In this document: piece by piece, positions 52,227-61,956 of the stretch | Layout: every line of letters begins with the position of its first letter | Numbering within the stretch: position 1 is the first letter of the stretch | NCBI GenBank assembly: GCA_964526785.1 | Contig: CAZGMJ010000003.1 | Location: 62,001 to 126,000, forward strand | Direction: 5' to 3' | Length of the DNA: 64,000 bases | Origin: CAZGMJ01 sp964526785 | GTDB taxonomy: Bacteria > Planctomycetota > Phycisphaerae > Sedimentisphaerales > Anaerobacaceae | The notes under the pieces: model-generated | Databases searched by the model: none | The model's input: only the letters and a program-made list of their open reading frames with translations | What the model was told of the DNA's origin: nothing | Translations under genes and position numbers: made by a program

Positions 52227-53990
52227 CTACTGCCCCTCGACCTGTTCACGTATACAGTACAAATTGCTCAGCCCCCGAATATACATCCGGCCGTCGGCAA
52301 AGGCGGGTGAAGCCCGGACTTTCTCACCCAGTTCGCACGTACCCAGTTCCTTATATTCCGCCCCGGCCTCAAGAATATGGGTCTTGCCTTCCTCGCTGAT
52401 AATATAGACCCGATCCCCCACCAGGCTGGGCGACGCACGAAGACTCTCCCGCGTATCCTGCTCGAAGAGCAGTTTGCCGTCGCTAACGTCATAACAGGTT
52501 ATATACCCTTCGCTTTCGAGCATATAGATGACTTCACCATCGCTCAGCGGCGAGACAATGTCGGGAGCGCCTTCTTCCATTCGCCAGGCAATATGCGTTT
52601 CGCTCACGTCCCCCTCCCCGTCGGGCTTGATCGCAACAAGCTGCGAGTACGGCTCGATGGCAAATATATAGCCACCCGCATAGATGGGCGACGGCGCGAC
52701 ATCGCCGGCCACGCATTCAGCCCGCCATATCTCCGTGCCGTCCGAAGGGTTATACGCAATCACATAAGGATCCGCGACAGTAATCAGTTGGGGCTCGTCG
52801 TTCACGTATACCACGACCGGCGAAGTCCACGAATTCGGAACCGAGCGCTTCGCCTCCCATGCGAGGTTTCCCGTCGCACCCTCGAAGGCAAAGACCCTGG
52901 ACTTGTCCTCATCGCCGTACCCCTGGTCGAACTGGACGATAACGAGGTTCTCATACATTTCCAGCGAAGACGCATATCCGTACACGTTGTCGGGAATGCC
53001 GAGGCTCTTTTCCCACACTTTCTTTCCCTCGAAGTCGAACGCGGCCAGATCGCCCGTTGCAAAGATCGCATACGCCCGCCGGCCGTCCGTAACCATCGTG
53101 TTGGCGGCATAGCCGGTATCCTCCATAATCTCGAACGGCTCGCCCCCCGCAGGCTTCGTGCGAGTGACGTCACCCGTCCAGAGAAGTTCGCCCGAAGTGC
53201 CATCGTAGCAGAATACCTGAAGCTTCGTATCATTCCCGCCCGACAGGAACACACGATCCCCCCATACGACCGGGGAATTGAACCCGATAACGGGCACTTC
53301 GCTCTTCCACAGCACGTTTTTGCCGCTCGCACCGTCCCATTCGCTCGGGATGTTCGTATAGGGGCTGACGCCGCCCCCGCCGGGACCACGGAAGCGATAC
53401 CACTGCGCCGCGTACTCCTGACGACTCGGCGGCGGAACGACGACGGGGTCGGCCGGCTCCTCCTCTTCATCCGCCACCAGCTCGATACTCGGAGTTATCG
53501 CAAGCAGCACAACTATAAAAGACACGAACACCAGCCCAAATCCTGCAACAGCCCACCTGCTTCGCAACGCATCGGCAATCTGCTGCTCTCGTTTGTCGGG
53601 CTGAGGACCGGGCCGGGGAACCTCGTGAGTGAGAAACGTTCGGGCTACCAGGCCGCCTAACAGCACAACAACGCCGCCAAGCAGCATATACGCACCAATA
53701 TGCGAAAACTGCCACCGTCGCAGATTGTTCTGCCGAAAATCCAGATCGAGTTGGCGAATCGTCTCCAGCAACCGCTCGTTCGAAGGCTGCTCCTGCGCCA
53801 GAACCTTCAACTCCTCCATTTGCACTTCCAGCGTGCTCTCAGCAATTTTCGTTTGCACGTAATTCACAAGCAGAACAATAACCACAACTGCACAGAAAAT
53901 GCCTGCAACAATCGATGTTGCCGAGGCGCACAGTCGCCATTGAGCTATGTCCTGTTCTCTTTTCTCTTTGTCTGTCGCGTCGCTTTTCAT
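52227..53990 (-). CDS. Membrane-anchored PQQ-type propeller with N-terminal helices
   Basis: 587 residues from ATG 53990 in an ATGA overlap with the upstream NapH-like gene. Three hydrophobic segments near the start (LCASATSIVAGIFCAVVVIV; GAYMLLGGVVVLLGGLVAR; VAGFGLVFVSFIVVLLAIT) put the propeller outside. The propeller (from about 210) has blades with CYDGTSGELLWTGDV, FDFEGKKVWEKSLG, FEGATGNLAWEAKR and YNPSDGTEIWRAE. The linker contains an acidic ADEEEEPADPVVVPP stretch. No heme motif CXXCH is visible. It lies 22 bases upstream of the NuoEF gene, so a link with the redox module is likely. Confidence 0.8.
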   Translation of the reverse strand: MKSDATDKEKREQDIAQWRLCASATSIVAGIFCAVVVIVLLVNYVQTKIAESTLEVQMEELKVLAQEQPSNERLLETIRQLDLDFRQNNLRRWQFSHIGAYMLLGGVVVLLGGLVARTFLTHEVPRPGPQPDKREQQIADALRSRWAVAGFGLVFVSFIVVLLAITPSIELVADEEEEPADPVVVPPPSRQEYAAQWYRFRGPGGGGVSPYTNIPSEWDGASGKNVLWKSEVPVIGFNSPVVWGDRVFLSGGNDTKLQVFCYDGTSGELLWTGDVTRTKPAGGEPFEIMEDTGYAANTMVTDGRRAYAIFATGDLAAFDFEGKKVWEKSLGIPDNVYGYASSLEMYENLVIVQFDQGYGDEDKSRVFAFEGATGNLAWEAKRSVPNSWTSPVVVYVNDEPQLITVADPYVIAYNPSDGTEIWRAECVAGDVAPSPIYAGGYIFAIEPYSQLVAIKPDGEGDVSETHIAWRMEEGAPDIVSPLSDGEVIYMLESEGYITCYDVSDGKLLFEQDTRESLRASPSLVGDRVYIISEEGKTHILEAGAEYKELGTCELGEKVRASPAFADGRMYIRGLSNLYCIREQVEGQ

Positions 53991-55291
53991 AGGTTCTTGC
54001 CGGTTTCCTCCCGCTCTTTCTGCAATCGTAGATGTTCTCTGGGGCAGTATTCGAAACAGCGACCGCAGGCAAAACATCCTGCCGGGTCGGCTTCGTAGTC
54101 CGTTCTCTTATACCAGATGCCCGACTTAATGAACTTCAGGGCGATAATCAACCCAATGAAGCCGCCGGCAAACCAGCCGCCGAATCGGAAATCCGCACGT
54201 ATGTCCTTCGCCTCAGCGTACAAATCGCTCGTCGTCCTGCCCGTGGCCCGAAACGCGTCGCTTGCATCGGTCGTACCCTGGACTTTGCCTTCGTTCTCGA
54301 GTTGCACGCGCTCCGCCAGTCGCACGGTTGCATGGGCCCGCGCCGTCACAGGACTCAGCAGCGAGCCCAACCAGCCAAGCAGCAACACCAGCACCGGCAG
54401 CGAGACAATCCCAATCGTCAGCAACTGCTTGCTCCTCGCATACTCGCGTGCAGGCCAGTTGACGGTCGGCTTGTTGATGGCGCCGAACGGACAGGCATCT
54501 TCACACAGTCGGCACTGAATGCACTCATCCGGCGTGATACTCACCCGCTTGCGCGACAGTCGCGAGCACTGCCTCAGCACAACGCCGTACGGACACAGGA
54601 ATCGGCAATACGGCCTGCCCACGAACATCCCGATTACCAGAAGACATCCCCCGAAAACCAGAATATTCAGATTGCCGCTGAGTCGGAAGAAAGAAATGAA
54701 AGGGTCGTACCTGCAGATAATAAAGGCGCTGCCCGTGACAACGAACAAGACCGCCGCCGCGAGATAGACGTACGCCAGAGTCCGCAGGCCGCTCTCCAGC
54801 CAACCGGGCACGCGCACCGGTTTCCACAAAACCACGTCCTGAATTGCACCGAGCGGACAGACGGCCGCACAGAAAGTCCGGCCATGAAAGAGCGTACTGA
54901 CCAACGGGATGATGAAAAACAGCAGCACCGCCGCCGGTAGAATATATGTACTGTCCGACATGGCAAGCGAAACGTTCTGCACCGCGCCGATAGAACAAAC
55001 GCAGCCGAGCCGCCAGAAGCCGAAATAGAGCAACGAAAACACTACCGCCGCGAATACCGCCTTGCGGCTGCGCTTCTTGTGAACCAGATACGCAACCACG
55101 CCCAGAGCGATTATCAGCACACCGACATCCAGGTATTCGAAGAAGAGTTCCCGCGGGCCCGGTGTGGTCGGATGGGGCATCTCGTATTCCTGCTCGAACT
55201 GCGGCGGGGGAAAACGCTCAACCGCACCCGCAACCGAACTCAAACAGAGCGCCACGAGCAGGCTTATTCTCAGGGCGGACGGGCTCGACAT
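53987..55291 (-). CDS. NapH-like membrane polyferredoxin
   Basis: 434 residues from ATG 55291, with GGAGGG upstream. After a signal-like start, several hydrophobic helices alternate with Cys motifs: GRTFCAAVCPLGAIQ (short CxxxCP form), CRFLCPYGVVLRQCSRL, CIQCRLCEDACPFGAI (4Fe-4S), and a C-terminal CFACGRCFEYCPREHLR (4Fe-4S). This is the NapH/NosR/YccM pattern, membrane proteins that move electrons across or along the membrane using clusters at both sides. It starts two bases after the ferredoxin gene. Its cytoplasmic partner could be the NuoEF/GltD pair and its periplasmic partner the Tat ferredoxin. Confidence 0.88.
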   Translation of the reverse strand: MSSPSALRISLLVALCLSSVAGAVERFPPPQFEQEYEMPHPTTPGPRELFFEYLDVGVLIIALGVVAYLVHKKRSRKAVFAAVVFSLLYFGFWRLGCVCSIGAVQNVSLAMSDSTYILPAAVLLFFIIPLVSTLFHGRTFCAAVCPLGAIQDVVLWKPVRVPGWLESGLRTLAYVYLAAAVLFVVTGSAFIICRYDPFISFFRLSGNLNILVFGGCLLVIGMFVGRPYCRFLCPYGVVLRQCSRLSRKRVSITPDECIQCRLCEDACPFGAINKPTVNWPAREYARSKQLLTIGIVSLPVLVLLLGWLGSLLSPVTARAHATVRLAERVQLENEGKVQGTTDASDAFRATGRTTSDLYAEAKDIRADFRFGGWFAGGFIGLIIALKFIKSGIWYKRTDYEADPAGCFACGRCFEYCPREHLRLQKEREETGKNL

Positions 55292-55293
55292 TA

Positions 55294-55857
55294 TCAGTGC
55301 CCCTCCTTGAGCAGGTAGGGATCGGATGCCGGAACACGCCTGAATGCCTGCGACGGGCACGCGGCGGCTATGGAACACTCGTTGCAATTCACACACAGAT
55401 TGTGACGCACCTGCAATTGAAGTGAGCCGTTACCGAATGCATTGCAGCCTTTGACGCATTTCCCGCAGCCGTTGCACAGAGACTCATCGATTGTATATTC
55501 ATAGTAAGGCTCTTCAATGAACCGCCGTTCGATAGCACCCATAGGACAAAGCTGATTCTCGGCTGCTTCCGTAATATCGAGGGGATTCGAATTGAAGAAG
55601 CCGAAACATATCTTGCAGTATCCGCAGATGGGATGATTGTGCACGCATCGCACCGCTGAATCCGCCAGCACGCAGTGCGTGGCGCAGTTGCCGCAGGCCA
55701 CACATGTGTACGGATCGATCTGCCAGACGGTGTCATCTTTACCGACTTCGCCGAGTACGTGCCCCGTCAGTATGCCCAGGCCTGCCAGACTCGCACCCCA
55801 CAGCGAATCCCGCAGAAGACGGCGTCTTGTCATGTTGTCGTTTTGTTCTTGTGCCAT
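55294..55857 (-). CDS. Tat-exported 4Fe-4S ferredoxin
   Basis: 187 residues. A twin-arginine-like start (MTRRRLLRDSLWGASLAGLG) precedes Cys motifs: CVACGNCATHC (with an extra partner Cys at CVLADSAVRC), CGYCKICFG, LCPMGAIE, CNGCGKCVKGC and CVNCNECSIAAACPSQA. It should carry several 4Fe-4S clusters like NapG or DmsB/HybA-type subunits, which pass electrons between membrane quinol sites and catalytic subunits. No catalytic (molybdopterin or heme) subunit is encoded next to it. The start lies inside the small four-Cys gene. Confidence 0.88.
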   Translation of the reverse strand: MAQEQNDNMTRRRLLRDSLWGASLAGLGILTGHVLGEVGKDDTVWQIDPYTCVACGNCATHCVLADSAVRCVHNHPICGYCKICFGFFNSNPLDITEAAENQLCPMGAIERRFIEEPYYEYTIDESLCNGCGKCVKGCNAFGNGSLQLQVRHNLCVNCNECSIAAACPSQAFRRVPASDPYLLKEGH

Positions 55858-56090
55858 TCTTGCTCTTTCGCAGATTCTCTAAATGACCGTGCCGCAGGTA
55901 GTTCGCAACCGTCCCACAAGCCGCACTCCCGGCAAAAACCATTGCCCGCACAATCAGTCCTGCCCGTCAATTTGCTGCGCGTGGCCAACAGGAAACCGCC
56001 GCCAACCCCGCACAGTCCGTACGCTCCCCAGCGCAGCATCTTCGTCAACGCGCTTCTTCGGTCTCTTATGCTCCCGCCACGCTCTCTCAT
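55830..56090 (-). CDS. Small membrane protein with a C-x5-C-x2-C-x5-C motif
   Basis: 86 residues from ATG 56090, in an ATGA overlap with the NHL gene; its 3' end overlaps the ferredoxin gene by 28 bases. One hydrophobic segment (about 20-37, RWGAYGLCGVGGGFLLAT) is followed by four cysteines in DCAGNGFCRECGLWDGCELP: Cys47, 53, 56, 62. The symmetric spacing suggests a metal or Fe-S centre on the membrane face. The stop-start coupling and the fit into the operon support a real gene, though very short. No family recognised. Confidence 0.6.
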   Translation of the reverse strand: MRERGGSIRDRRSALTKMLRWGAYGLCGVGGGFLLATRSKLTGRTDCAGNGFCRECGLWDGCELPAARSFRESAKEQEWHKNKTTT

Positions 56091-57127
56091 GTCCCTGCCT
56101 TTCGCGAGAATATCCTCACTTCATTGTTTATGGTGTTGAGCACAAAGATACGGCCATTGGAATCCACGGCCACGTCAAAACCGCCCGACTGACACTGCTC
56201 GGGAAACTGACAAATCTTCACCGGCCCGTCCACACCCAACTGCTCGGGTCCCGCTACCACACCGACGAAATCTCCTAGCGGATCGTATAGTTTGGCTCGA
56301 ATCAGCCCTTTCTCCACCGTGACGAAACTCTCATCGGGCAGGATCGCAAAATTAACGGGGTTGCAGCACCCGCAGAACCCGTCGATCGTCCCGGAGAATC
56401 TACCCCACGAAAACTCCAGATCGCCCCGGTACGTGTAGGCTTCAATTCGATGGTTGCCCGGATTGATAACCCGGAGCAGTCCGTCCGGCGCAATCGTCAG
56501 ATCGAAATATGGCGTAGGTATGAGAAAGCCCGGTATGTTCCGCTGTTCGTCCTTCTCGCCGATTTTCTTCAGCAGATCGCCCGCCCCGTTGTAGTGCAGG
56601 ACGACGCGATTCCCGGCATCGGCGACGAAAATATCATTTCCGTCAACAGCGATGCTCGTCAGCAGAGCTCTATCGTTGCGCTGCTCCCACCTGGCCAGTC
56701 GCTCACCCTGGCGGTTATACACCTCAACATGCCCGGACAGGCCGACATAAATGACTCCCTCGGCATCTACCGCCACTGGACGGGGCGCTTCGCTTAATTC
56801 GATTTCCCCCACGGCATTGCCCGTCGGATCGAATATGCGAATTGCGGCATCCCCGCTGACGTACACATTGTCTGCCGAATCGATAGTAATGCACCGAGCC
56901 TTGTCGAAGCCCGTCTTGAGCAGTAAACCCTCCCGCTCGTACAAAACGAGATTCGGATCGATTTGGGCCATTTCGCCGACGTCATAAATAAATGGCTTGG
57001 AGAGCTTGTTCCCCTTGCGACCCGTCGAGTCATATCGCAGAACCGCAACCAGCGCCACCACCATAGCAACAGCCACCGTTACCGGTATCAGAAATCGATA
57101 TATTGTCGAACCGTGTCTTTGTCTCAT
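56087..57127 (-). CDS. Membrane-anchored NHL-repeat propeller with Cys cluster
   Basis: 346 residues from ATG 57127 (a longer frame begins at 57214 but overlaps the previous gene). Signal-anchor IPVTVAVAMVVALVAVL then NHL blades: ITIDSADNVYVSGDAAIRIF, VAVDAEGVIYVGLSGHVEVY, IAVDGNDIFVADAGNRVVLH, VINPGNHRIEAYT. A DGFCGCCNPVNFAILPDES segment and a CQFPEQCQSGGF pair bring several cysteines together on one face, a feature I associate with related proteins in anaerobes. Exported toward the periplasm. Located next to the Fe-S genes, so it may position or accept electrons. Confidence 0.78.
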   Translation of the reverse strand: MRQRHGSTIYRFLIPVTVAVAMVVALVAVLRYDSTGRKGNKLSKPFIYDVGEMAQIDPNLVLYEREGLLLKTGFDKARCITIDSADNVYVSGDAAIRIFDPTGNAVGEIELSEAPRPVAVDAEGVIYVGLSGHVEVYNRQGERLARWEQRNDRALLTSIAVDGNDIFVADAGNRVVLHYNGAGDLLKKIGEKDEQRNIPGFLIPTPYFDLTIAPDGLLRVINPGNHRIEAYTYRGDLEFSWGRFSGTIDGFCGCCNPVNFAILPDESFVTVEKGLIRAKLYDPLGDFVGVVAGPEQLGVDGPVKICQFPEQCQSGGFDVAVDSNGRIFVLNTINNEVRIFSRKAGT

Positions 57128-57182
57128 ATCTGCTTTTCTTTTTCGATCGCACCAGCCCGACACCGCGCCAATGGACGTCCAC

Positions 57183-58610
57183 TCAATTGGCACCGGCGAT
57201 CTTCTGTCCTTCACTGATGTCCAGACAGGCCATCTTGTTCATATCCCTGACGATCAACCGGCCTGCGACAAATGCCATCGGCCCCCAGGCCTCAGGACCT
57301 TCGAGCACTTTGGCCTGGTCGATCTGATTGTAGCCGGCGGTCGTCGCTTCCGCCATTGTCAGCACCCCATCATCATCCATGACGTAAATTCGCCCGTCAG
57401 CTATCGCGTAAGGTCCCAACCCGAATTTGTGAGCGCTCGAACTCGTCCAGACCACCTCGCCGTCCAGATTCAGGCAGGCCAACTGACTGTCGGCATTGAC
57501 GCCATATATGTGCCCTTCATACAGAACGGGCGTCTGCTGCGGCGAACCATAGACATCGGCCTCAAGCGAAAACAGCGGTGCGGCACTGAATCCGTCGCCT
57601 TCGGATGCGATCTGCAGCATCATACTGCCCGCATTGTAGCCGCCTGAAAGAAACAGCTTCCCTTGCCCTACGTACAAAGGCGTGGGCACGTTCGCAATGC
57701 GGATCTTCCATTCGGTCGTTTCCCACAGCAAACTGCCATCGTCGGCCGAGACCCCCACAACTCCGCCGCTGGCGCAATAAACGTACATGCGCCGCCCCTC
57801 GAACTCGATCGGCACCACGGATGAGTGCGTCATATCCCAGTTCTGAGGATTTGGTGTCTCCCACAGGACCTTCCCGCTGTTGCAGTCAACCGCCATCATC
57901 AGGACGTCTTCGCCGCCTACGCCGAGAATAAGCTTGTCCTCCTCAATCAAAGGGCATTGACCCGCGTACCAGGCGGGCACCTTTGTGCCATAATCCCGCA
58001 CCAGGTCGATCAGCCACTTGAACTCGCCGGTATTCGGATCGAGACAGGTCACATGGCACTTCGGCCCCATGGTGATGAGGTAATCATCCTTAATCGTCGG
58101 TATCGTCCGGCTCATACCATGATTTCGCTTTATCTTGACCGGATAAGAATAGCGCCATATATCCTGCCCATCAGCCAGGGAAAGGCATCGTATGGCATCC
58201 GCCAGCTTCTCCTCATCATAATCCATGACATAAACGCGTCCATCCCGCACCGCAGCCCCCGCATATCCCATCCCCACATCAATCAACCACAACTGCGGCG
58301 GCCCCCCTTCCGGCCACTTATCCGCCAGAGCTGCGTCGCCCTTCCAGATAGCATCACGATCCGAACCTCGAAATTGCGGCCACGCACCCGGAATTTCAGC
58401 CGGCTTTCCGTCGAAATTGACCAGTTGCCCCTCCACTCGGCCTGCATTCGGATCGGTTGAAACCGAAGGCGAGTTTTCCGGTATCGGCAAACGCACCTCC
58501 AGTTGCCCGGCGGCGTCGGGCCACATCGGACCCAGCCACAGGTACAGCAGGACCGCTCCAAGGACAGCGAGTCCTCCCGGTACAGCTATCATTTTCGGGG
58601 AATTCTTCAT
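57183..58610 (-). CDS. Membrane-anchored PQQ-type propeller C
   Basis: 475 residues. One N-terminal anchor (GGLAVLGAVLLYLWLGPM). The propeller starts after IPGAWPQFRGSDRDAIWKGD and has blades CLSLADGQDIWRYSYP, LDPNTGEFKWLIDLV, VDCNSGKVLWETPNP, VSADDGSLLWETTE and LNLDGEVVWTSSS. Follows the permease gene by 25 bases and precedes the NHL gene by 55. Role unknown. Confidence 0.82.
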   Translation of the reverse strand: MKNSPKMIAVPGGLAVLGAVLLYLWLGPMWPDAAGQLEVRLPIPENSPSVSTDPNAGRVEGQLVNFDGKPAEIPGAWPQFRGSDRDAIWKGDAALADKWPEGGPPQLWLIDVGMGYAGAAVRDGRVYVMDYDEEKLADAIRCLSLADGQDIWRYSYPVKIKRNHGMSRTIPTIKDDYLITMGPKCHVTCLDPNTGEFKWLIDLVRDYGTKVPAWYAGQCPLIEEDKLILGVGGEDVLMMAVDCNSGKVLWETPNPQNWDMTHSSVVPIEFEGRRMYVYCASGGVVGVSADDGSLLWETTEWKIRIANVPTPLYVGQGKLFLSGGYNAGSMMLQIASEGDGFSAAPLFSLEADVYGSPQQTPVLYEGHIYGVNADSQLACLNLDGEVVWTSSSAHKFGLGPYAIADGRIYVMDDDGVLTMAEATTAGYNQIDQAKVLEGPEAWGPMAFVAGRLIVRDMNKMACLDISEGQKIAGAN

Positions 58611-58635
58611 CTTCCAGGGAGTCTCTGACGGGCCG

Positions 58636-61600
58636 TTATTCGTTTCGGATGGCGTCCAGCATGGTTCCCTTCAGCGCCAGGGTCGAAGCCAGCCAAATCC
58701 AGATCAAACCGCTGATCGCTATTGCGGCAATGGTCGGTAATAGTGAATTATACGGAATATCCGATCCCGGCGAGTCAATGGCAGGGCCGACCGCCACAAC
58801 CGCCGCTACCAGACCGCAAACCAATCCAGCCAACATAAGCCCCCAATGTTCGTAGAAAACCATGCGTTTAAGGGTATCTTTGTCGAAACCTACGGCTTGT
58901 AGCATACCAAGTTCGCCGCGTCTTTCAAGTATATTACGCAGGACCACCAGCCCCAGCCCGATGCTGCCGAGAACGAGCGAAAGGCCGCCAAGTGTCTGGA
59001 ATATAGAGAGATACATATTCTGGACCGTGCTGAATTCGGCTAGTCTTTGCCTGGTATCAGTAATCGAAAGACCGTAGTCCACCATACGGCGTCGAAAAGC
59101 ACCTGCCACCGCTTCTATCCGCTCTTCCGGGGCGTCTATCAGCAGAATTCGGTAACCTTCCTCTGAGGGATACCGCTCAACGAAATCGTCTTCACTGATC
59201 ACCAGGCCGCCCTGCAGTATCGAATTCTTCAGCATTCCCACAATGCGGACGCGAAAAGAACGCCCCTCTTCATCCGCCAATTCGATCTCATCGCCGAGCG
59301 ATTTCCCGAGTGCCCAGTACACAGTCGCGTAATCGCCCACAGCCGGAACCACATCGCTCCCCACATCTTCTTCCAGCACGCTCCAGCCGTCTTCGATATC
59401 GAACGGTTCGGCCATATCCCTGAAAACAAACGCGCCTCGCTCCGCCAGTTCCTCCGTTTTGACGCCGAACAAAGGGGGAACCTGAGCACGATTCAAATTG
59501 AAGCAACTCGCATCATCCCCCTCCCGCAGCCGCATCTGCACAACCCGCACGCCTTGCAGCACCTCATCATCGAAGCCCAGTTCCGCTCGCGTATCATCGT
59601 CATTTAGATCGTGAATGACCGGTAGCGACGATTCTCCATAAAGAGCGAACCCCCCGGTACCGGAATCACGTTTGAGGATCTGCCCGACCGGGTCCTTGCG
59701 ATTCGCTCCGACAGCAATGGTCAGAAATATGCCGCAGGCCAGCAACGCCACAACAGCCACGCTTCGCCCGGTCCGCCTGCTCGTGTTGCGAATACCCAGC
59801 CCCGCAAGCGAAACGAGAGGACGCGCATATCGGGCTCGCAGCCTCGTCAGGATGGCATGCGTAATCGCCAGCCCCGAAATCAAGAGTAACGCCCCTGCTC
59901 CGAAGAACGCTCCTGAAGCCGCACCGCTGTCACCCCCACCGAATCCGAGCAGCACACCGACTGCCCCAAGAACTCCAATGACCGCTATCGCAGGTGCATA
60001 TCTTCCTCGCGACCGGCCAGGTGATGCCGCCCCCTGCATTTCGAGCTGGCCGGCCAGAAGTTCTCGTGCAGACCTGGTAACCTGCTTACGCAGCGCCAAA
60101 TACATCGCCCCCAGCGAGACCAGAACCGCTATGGCGGGCCCCTGAAACAGGGTAATCGTATCAATGTGGAACGCGATCTGAGATCCCGCTATCGCCCCGC
60201 TCCAGACGGTAGTCAACGCATAGATCATTACGTCTGCATACAGCAGTCCCGCCAGCGCTCCGACCGCCGATCCGATGACAGACAAAACCATCCCTTCGGT
60301 GCAGAACAGCAGCTTGAGTTGTCGCGGCGACAATCCAAACGCTTTTAACATGCCGATTTGCTCGGCGCGGCTTTCCACGCCGAAAACGAAAACCAGACCC
60401 GTAAGCAGCACTGCGGCCACTACCAGAAAGACACTCAAACCTACAAAAAGCTGCGTAAAGTCCGTTGAACCGCCCCCGGCCTGCATTCCCTGTTCGCGAA
60501 CCGGTCGAAAAAACAAACCCATCGTTGCAGGATCAATCTGATCGAGCAGGCTTTCCGCAATAGAATCGCGTGAAGTGGCTCCTGCCGGATAGCGTACCGC
60601 GGTGAGACTCCCATATCGATTGGCCCACATCGCCTCAGCGGCATTAAGTGTCACAAATGCCTTGGGTGTGCCGCGGTACTGGTCCCAGTAGTCTTCGTCC
60701 TTATCTCTGATGCGATCCAAATCGATCGGTATGCCCGAATCCCAGTCGCGGCAATTCTCCGCATCGGCCAGGCCCGGAAAGTCGGGCATCAGATTCGGGT
60801 CGAGCGCCGGTCCTGCCAGTGGCACGACGGAACGAACCTTGAAACTCCTCCTGGCCTCGATCAGTTCACGCATCGAACCAAGAACGTAGTAAACCATTTC
60901 CACCCGTTCACCCTCACGGACTCCCAAATCATCCGCAAGCCACTGATTGACAACGATTTCATCGTCCGTCATCTCGGTCTGAACGAGGGCATTCGGATCG
61001 TCCGCGGGCGTCAAACCCGCCACCATGGAAAAAGGAGTCGCCTGCTCGCCGGCCGTGATGCTGTTCACGAAGTACGTCAGAATCGCCTGAGCACCGTCCT
61101 GCATATCAAGGGCCGCATCCGCGACCGAATCACCAATGAATACGCGTTTGCTCCGCAGTTCGAACACGTCCCGCCGGTCAAGCCGGCGCAATTCAAGTTC
61201 GGCATCCGCCAACTGCCACTGATCCCTGATCCCGTCGTCGAGGGCGTCAACCGAAATCGATTGATCGCCCTTGCCTGCCGCCAGAAGAACGTTGGCCTGC
61301 CGCTCACGGCCCAACTGCTGCTGCAACCACTGCAATGGCACAAAGGCGTTAAGCGGCGCGATCTGATTGGCCTGCAGGTTAAAGCGGCCGAACTCGCCTG
61401 CAGATGCCACCGCTTTCACCGGCAGTCGAAACGCCGTCGAAAGTCCGGTATCGGGGGTCAGAGGCAAATCCCTGGACATCTGCCCCGGCTGTTCCATACG
61501 AAGCACCACATCGTCGCCCGCCTCCACTGCGATGCGATCGGCCAGTTTGGTATTGAGCACGACTCCCTCCCGGCCGCCGGCAAACAGATCCGGCCCCGGG

Positions 61601-61956
61601 CCGACCGCATAGAAACGATCATCCACCCCGTATATCTCGATGCGGTTGGCGCGATCGGAACCGTCGCCGCTCGCGATCATGCCGCGTACGTGCAGCAGCG
61701 GCGCGACCCGTCCGTCGAGACTGCTCGAAAGATCATCGGCCAAAGCCTCCCTGAAGAACCGACCTCGCGCAACCAGTGCATGATCCACGTCACCCAGCCG
61801 CGCCTTGACCATCATGATCAGACTGTGGTGAATCGAGTCGCCGATTGCCAGCGCGCCGGTCAGCACTGCCGCACTGACAACGACGGTCAGCAGAACGCCG
61901 AGATTCGTCCGCCAGTAAAAAAACACGGTCCGCTTGACAAGCTGGAGCAAACCCAT
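58636..61956 (-). CDS. ABC transporter permease, large FtsX/LolE-type
   Basis: 1106 residues. One early membrane helix (LGVLLTVVVSAAVLTGALAIG) then a large extracytoplasmic domain (about 40-500), a three-helix FtsX core (about 515-650: LFVGLSVFLVVAAVLLTGLV to IAVLVSLGAMYLALR), further helices, a second extracytoplasmic domain (about 760-960), and a second FtsX core toward the C-terminus (GGLSLVLGSIGLGLVVLRNI). Such permeases with MacB/LolD ATPases extract lipoproteins or export peptides or act as mechanotransmitters. The start overlaps the ATPase stop by one base. No membrane-fusion protein is encoded nearby. Confidence 0.88.
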   Translation of the reverse strand: MGLLQLVKRTVFFYWRTNLGVLLTVVVSAAVLTGALAIGDSIHHSLIMMVKARLGDVDHALVARGRFFREALADDLSSSLDGRVAPLLHVRGMIASGDGSDRANRIEIYGVDDRFYAVGPGPDLFAGGREGVVLNTKLADRIAVEAGDDVVLRMEQPGQMSRDLPLTPDTGLSTAFRLPVKAVASAGEFGRFNLQANQIAPLNAFVPLQWLQQQLGRERQANVLLAAGKGDQSISVDALDDGIRDQWQLADAELELRRLDRRDVFELRSKRVFIGDSVADAALDMQDGAQAILTYFVNSITAGEQATPFSMVAGLTPADDPNALVQTEMTDDEIVVNQWLADDLGVREGERVEMVYYVLGSMRELIEARRSFKVRSVVPLAGPALDPNLMPDFPGLADAENCRDWDSGIPIDLDRIRDKDEDYWDQYRGTPKAFVTLNAAEAMWANRYGSLTAVRYPAGATSRDSIAESLLDQIDPATMGLFFRPVREQGMQAGGGSTDFTQLFVGLSVFLVVAAVLLTGLVFVFGVESRAEQIGMLKAFGLSPRQLKLLFCTEGMVLSVIGSAVGALAGLLYADVMIYALTTVWSGAIAGSQIAFHIDTITLFQGPAIAVLVSLGAMYLALRKQVTRSARELLAGQLEMQGAASPGRSRGRYAPAIAVIGVLGAVGVLLGFGGGDSGAASGAFFGAGALLLISGLAITHAILTRLRARYARPLVSLAGLGIRNTSRRTGRSVAVVALLACGIFLTIAVGANRKDPVGQILKRDSGTGGFALYGESSLPVIHDLNDDDTRAELGFDDEVLQGVRVVQMRLREGDDASCFNLNRAQVPPLFGVKTEELAERGAFVFRDMAEPFDIEDGWSVLEEDVGSDVVPAVGDYATVYWALGKSLGDEIELADEEGRSFRVRIVGMLKNSILQGGLVISEDDFVERYPSEEGYRILLIDAPEERIEAVAGAFRRRMVDYGLSITDTRQRLAEFSTVQNMYLSIFQTLGGLSLVLGSIGLGLVVLRNILERRGELGMLQAVGFDKDTLKRMVFYEHWGLMLAGLVCGLVAAVVAVGPAIDSPGSDIPYNSLLPTIAAIAISGLIWIWLASTLALKGTMLDAIRNE

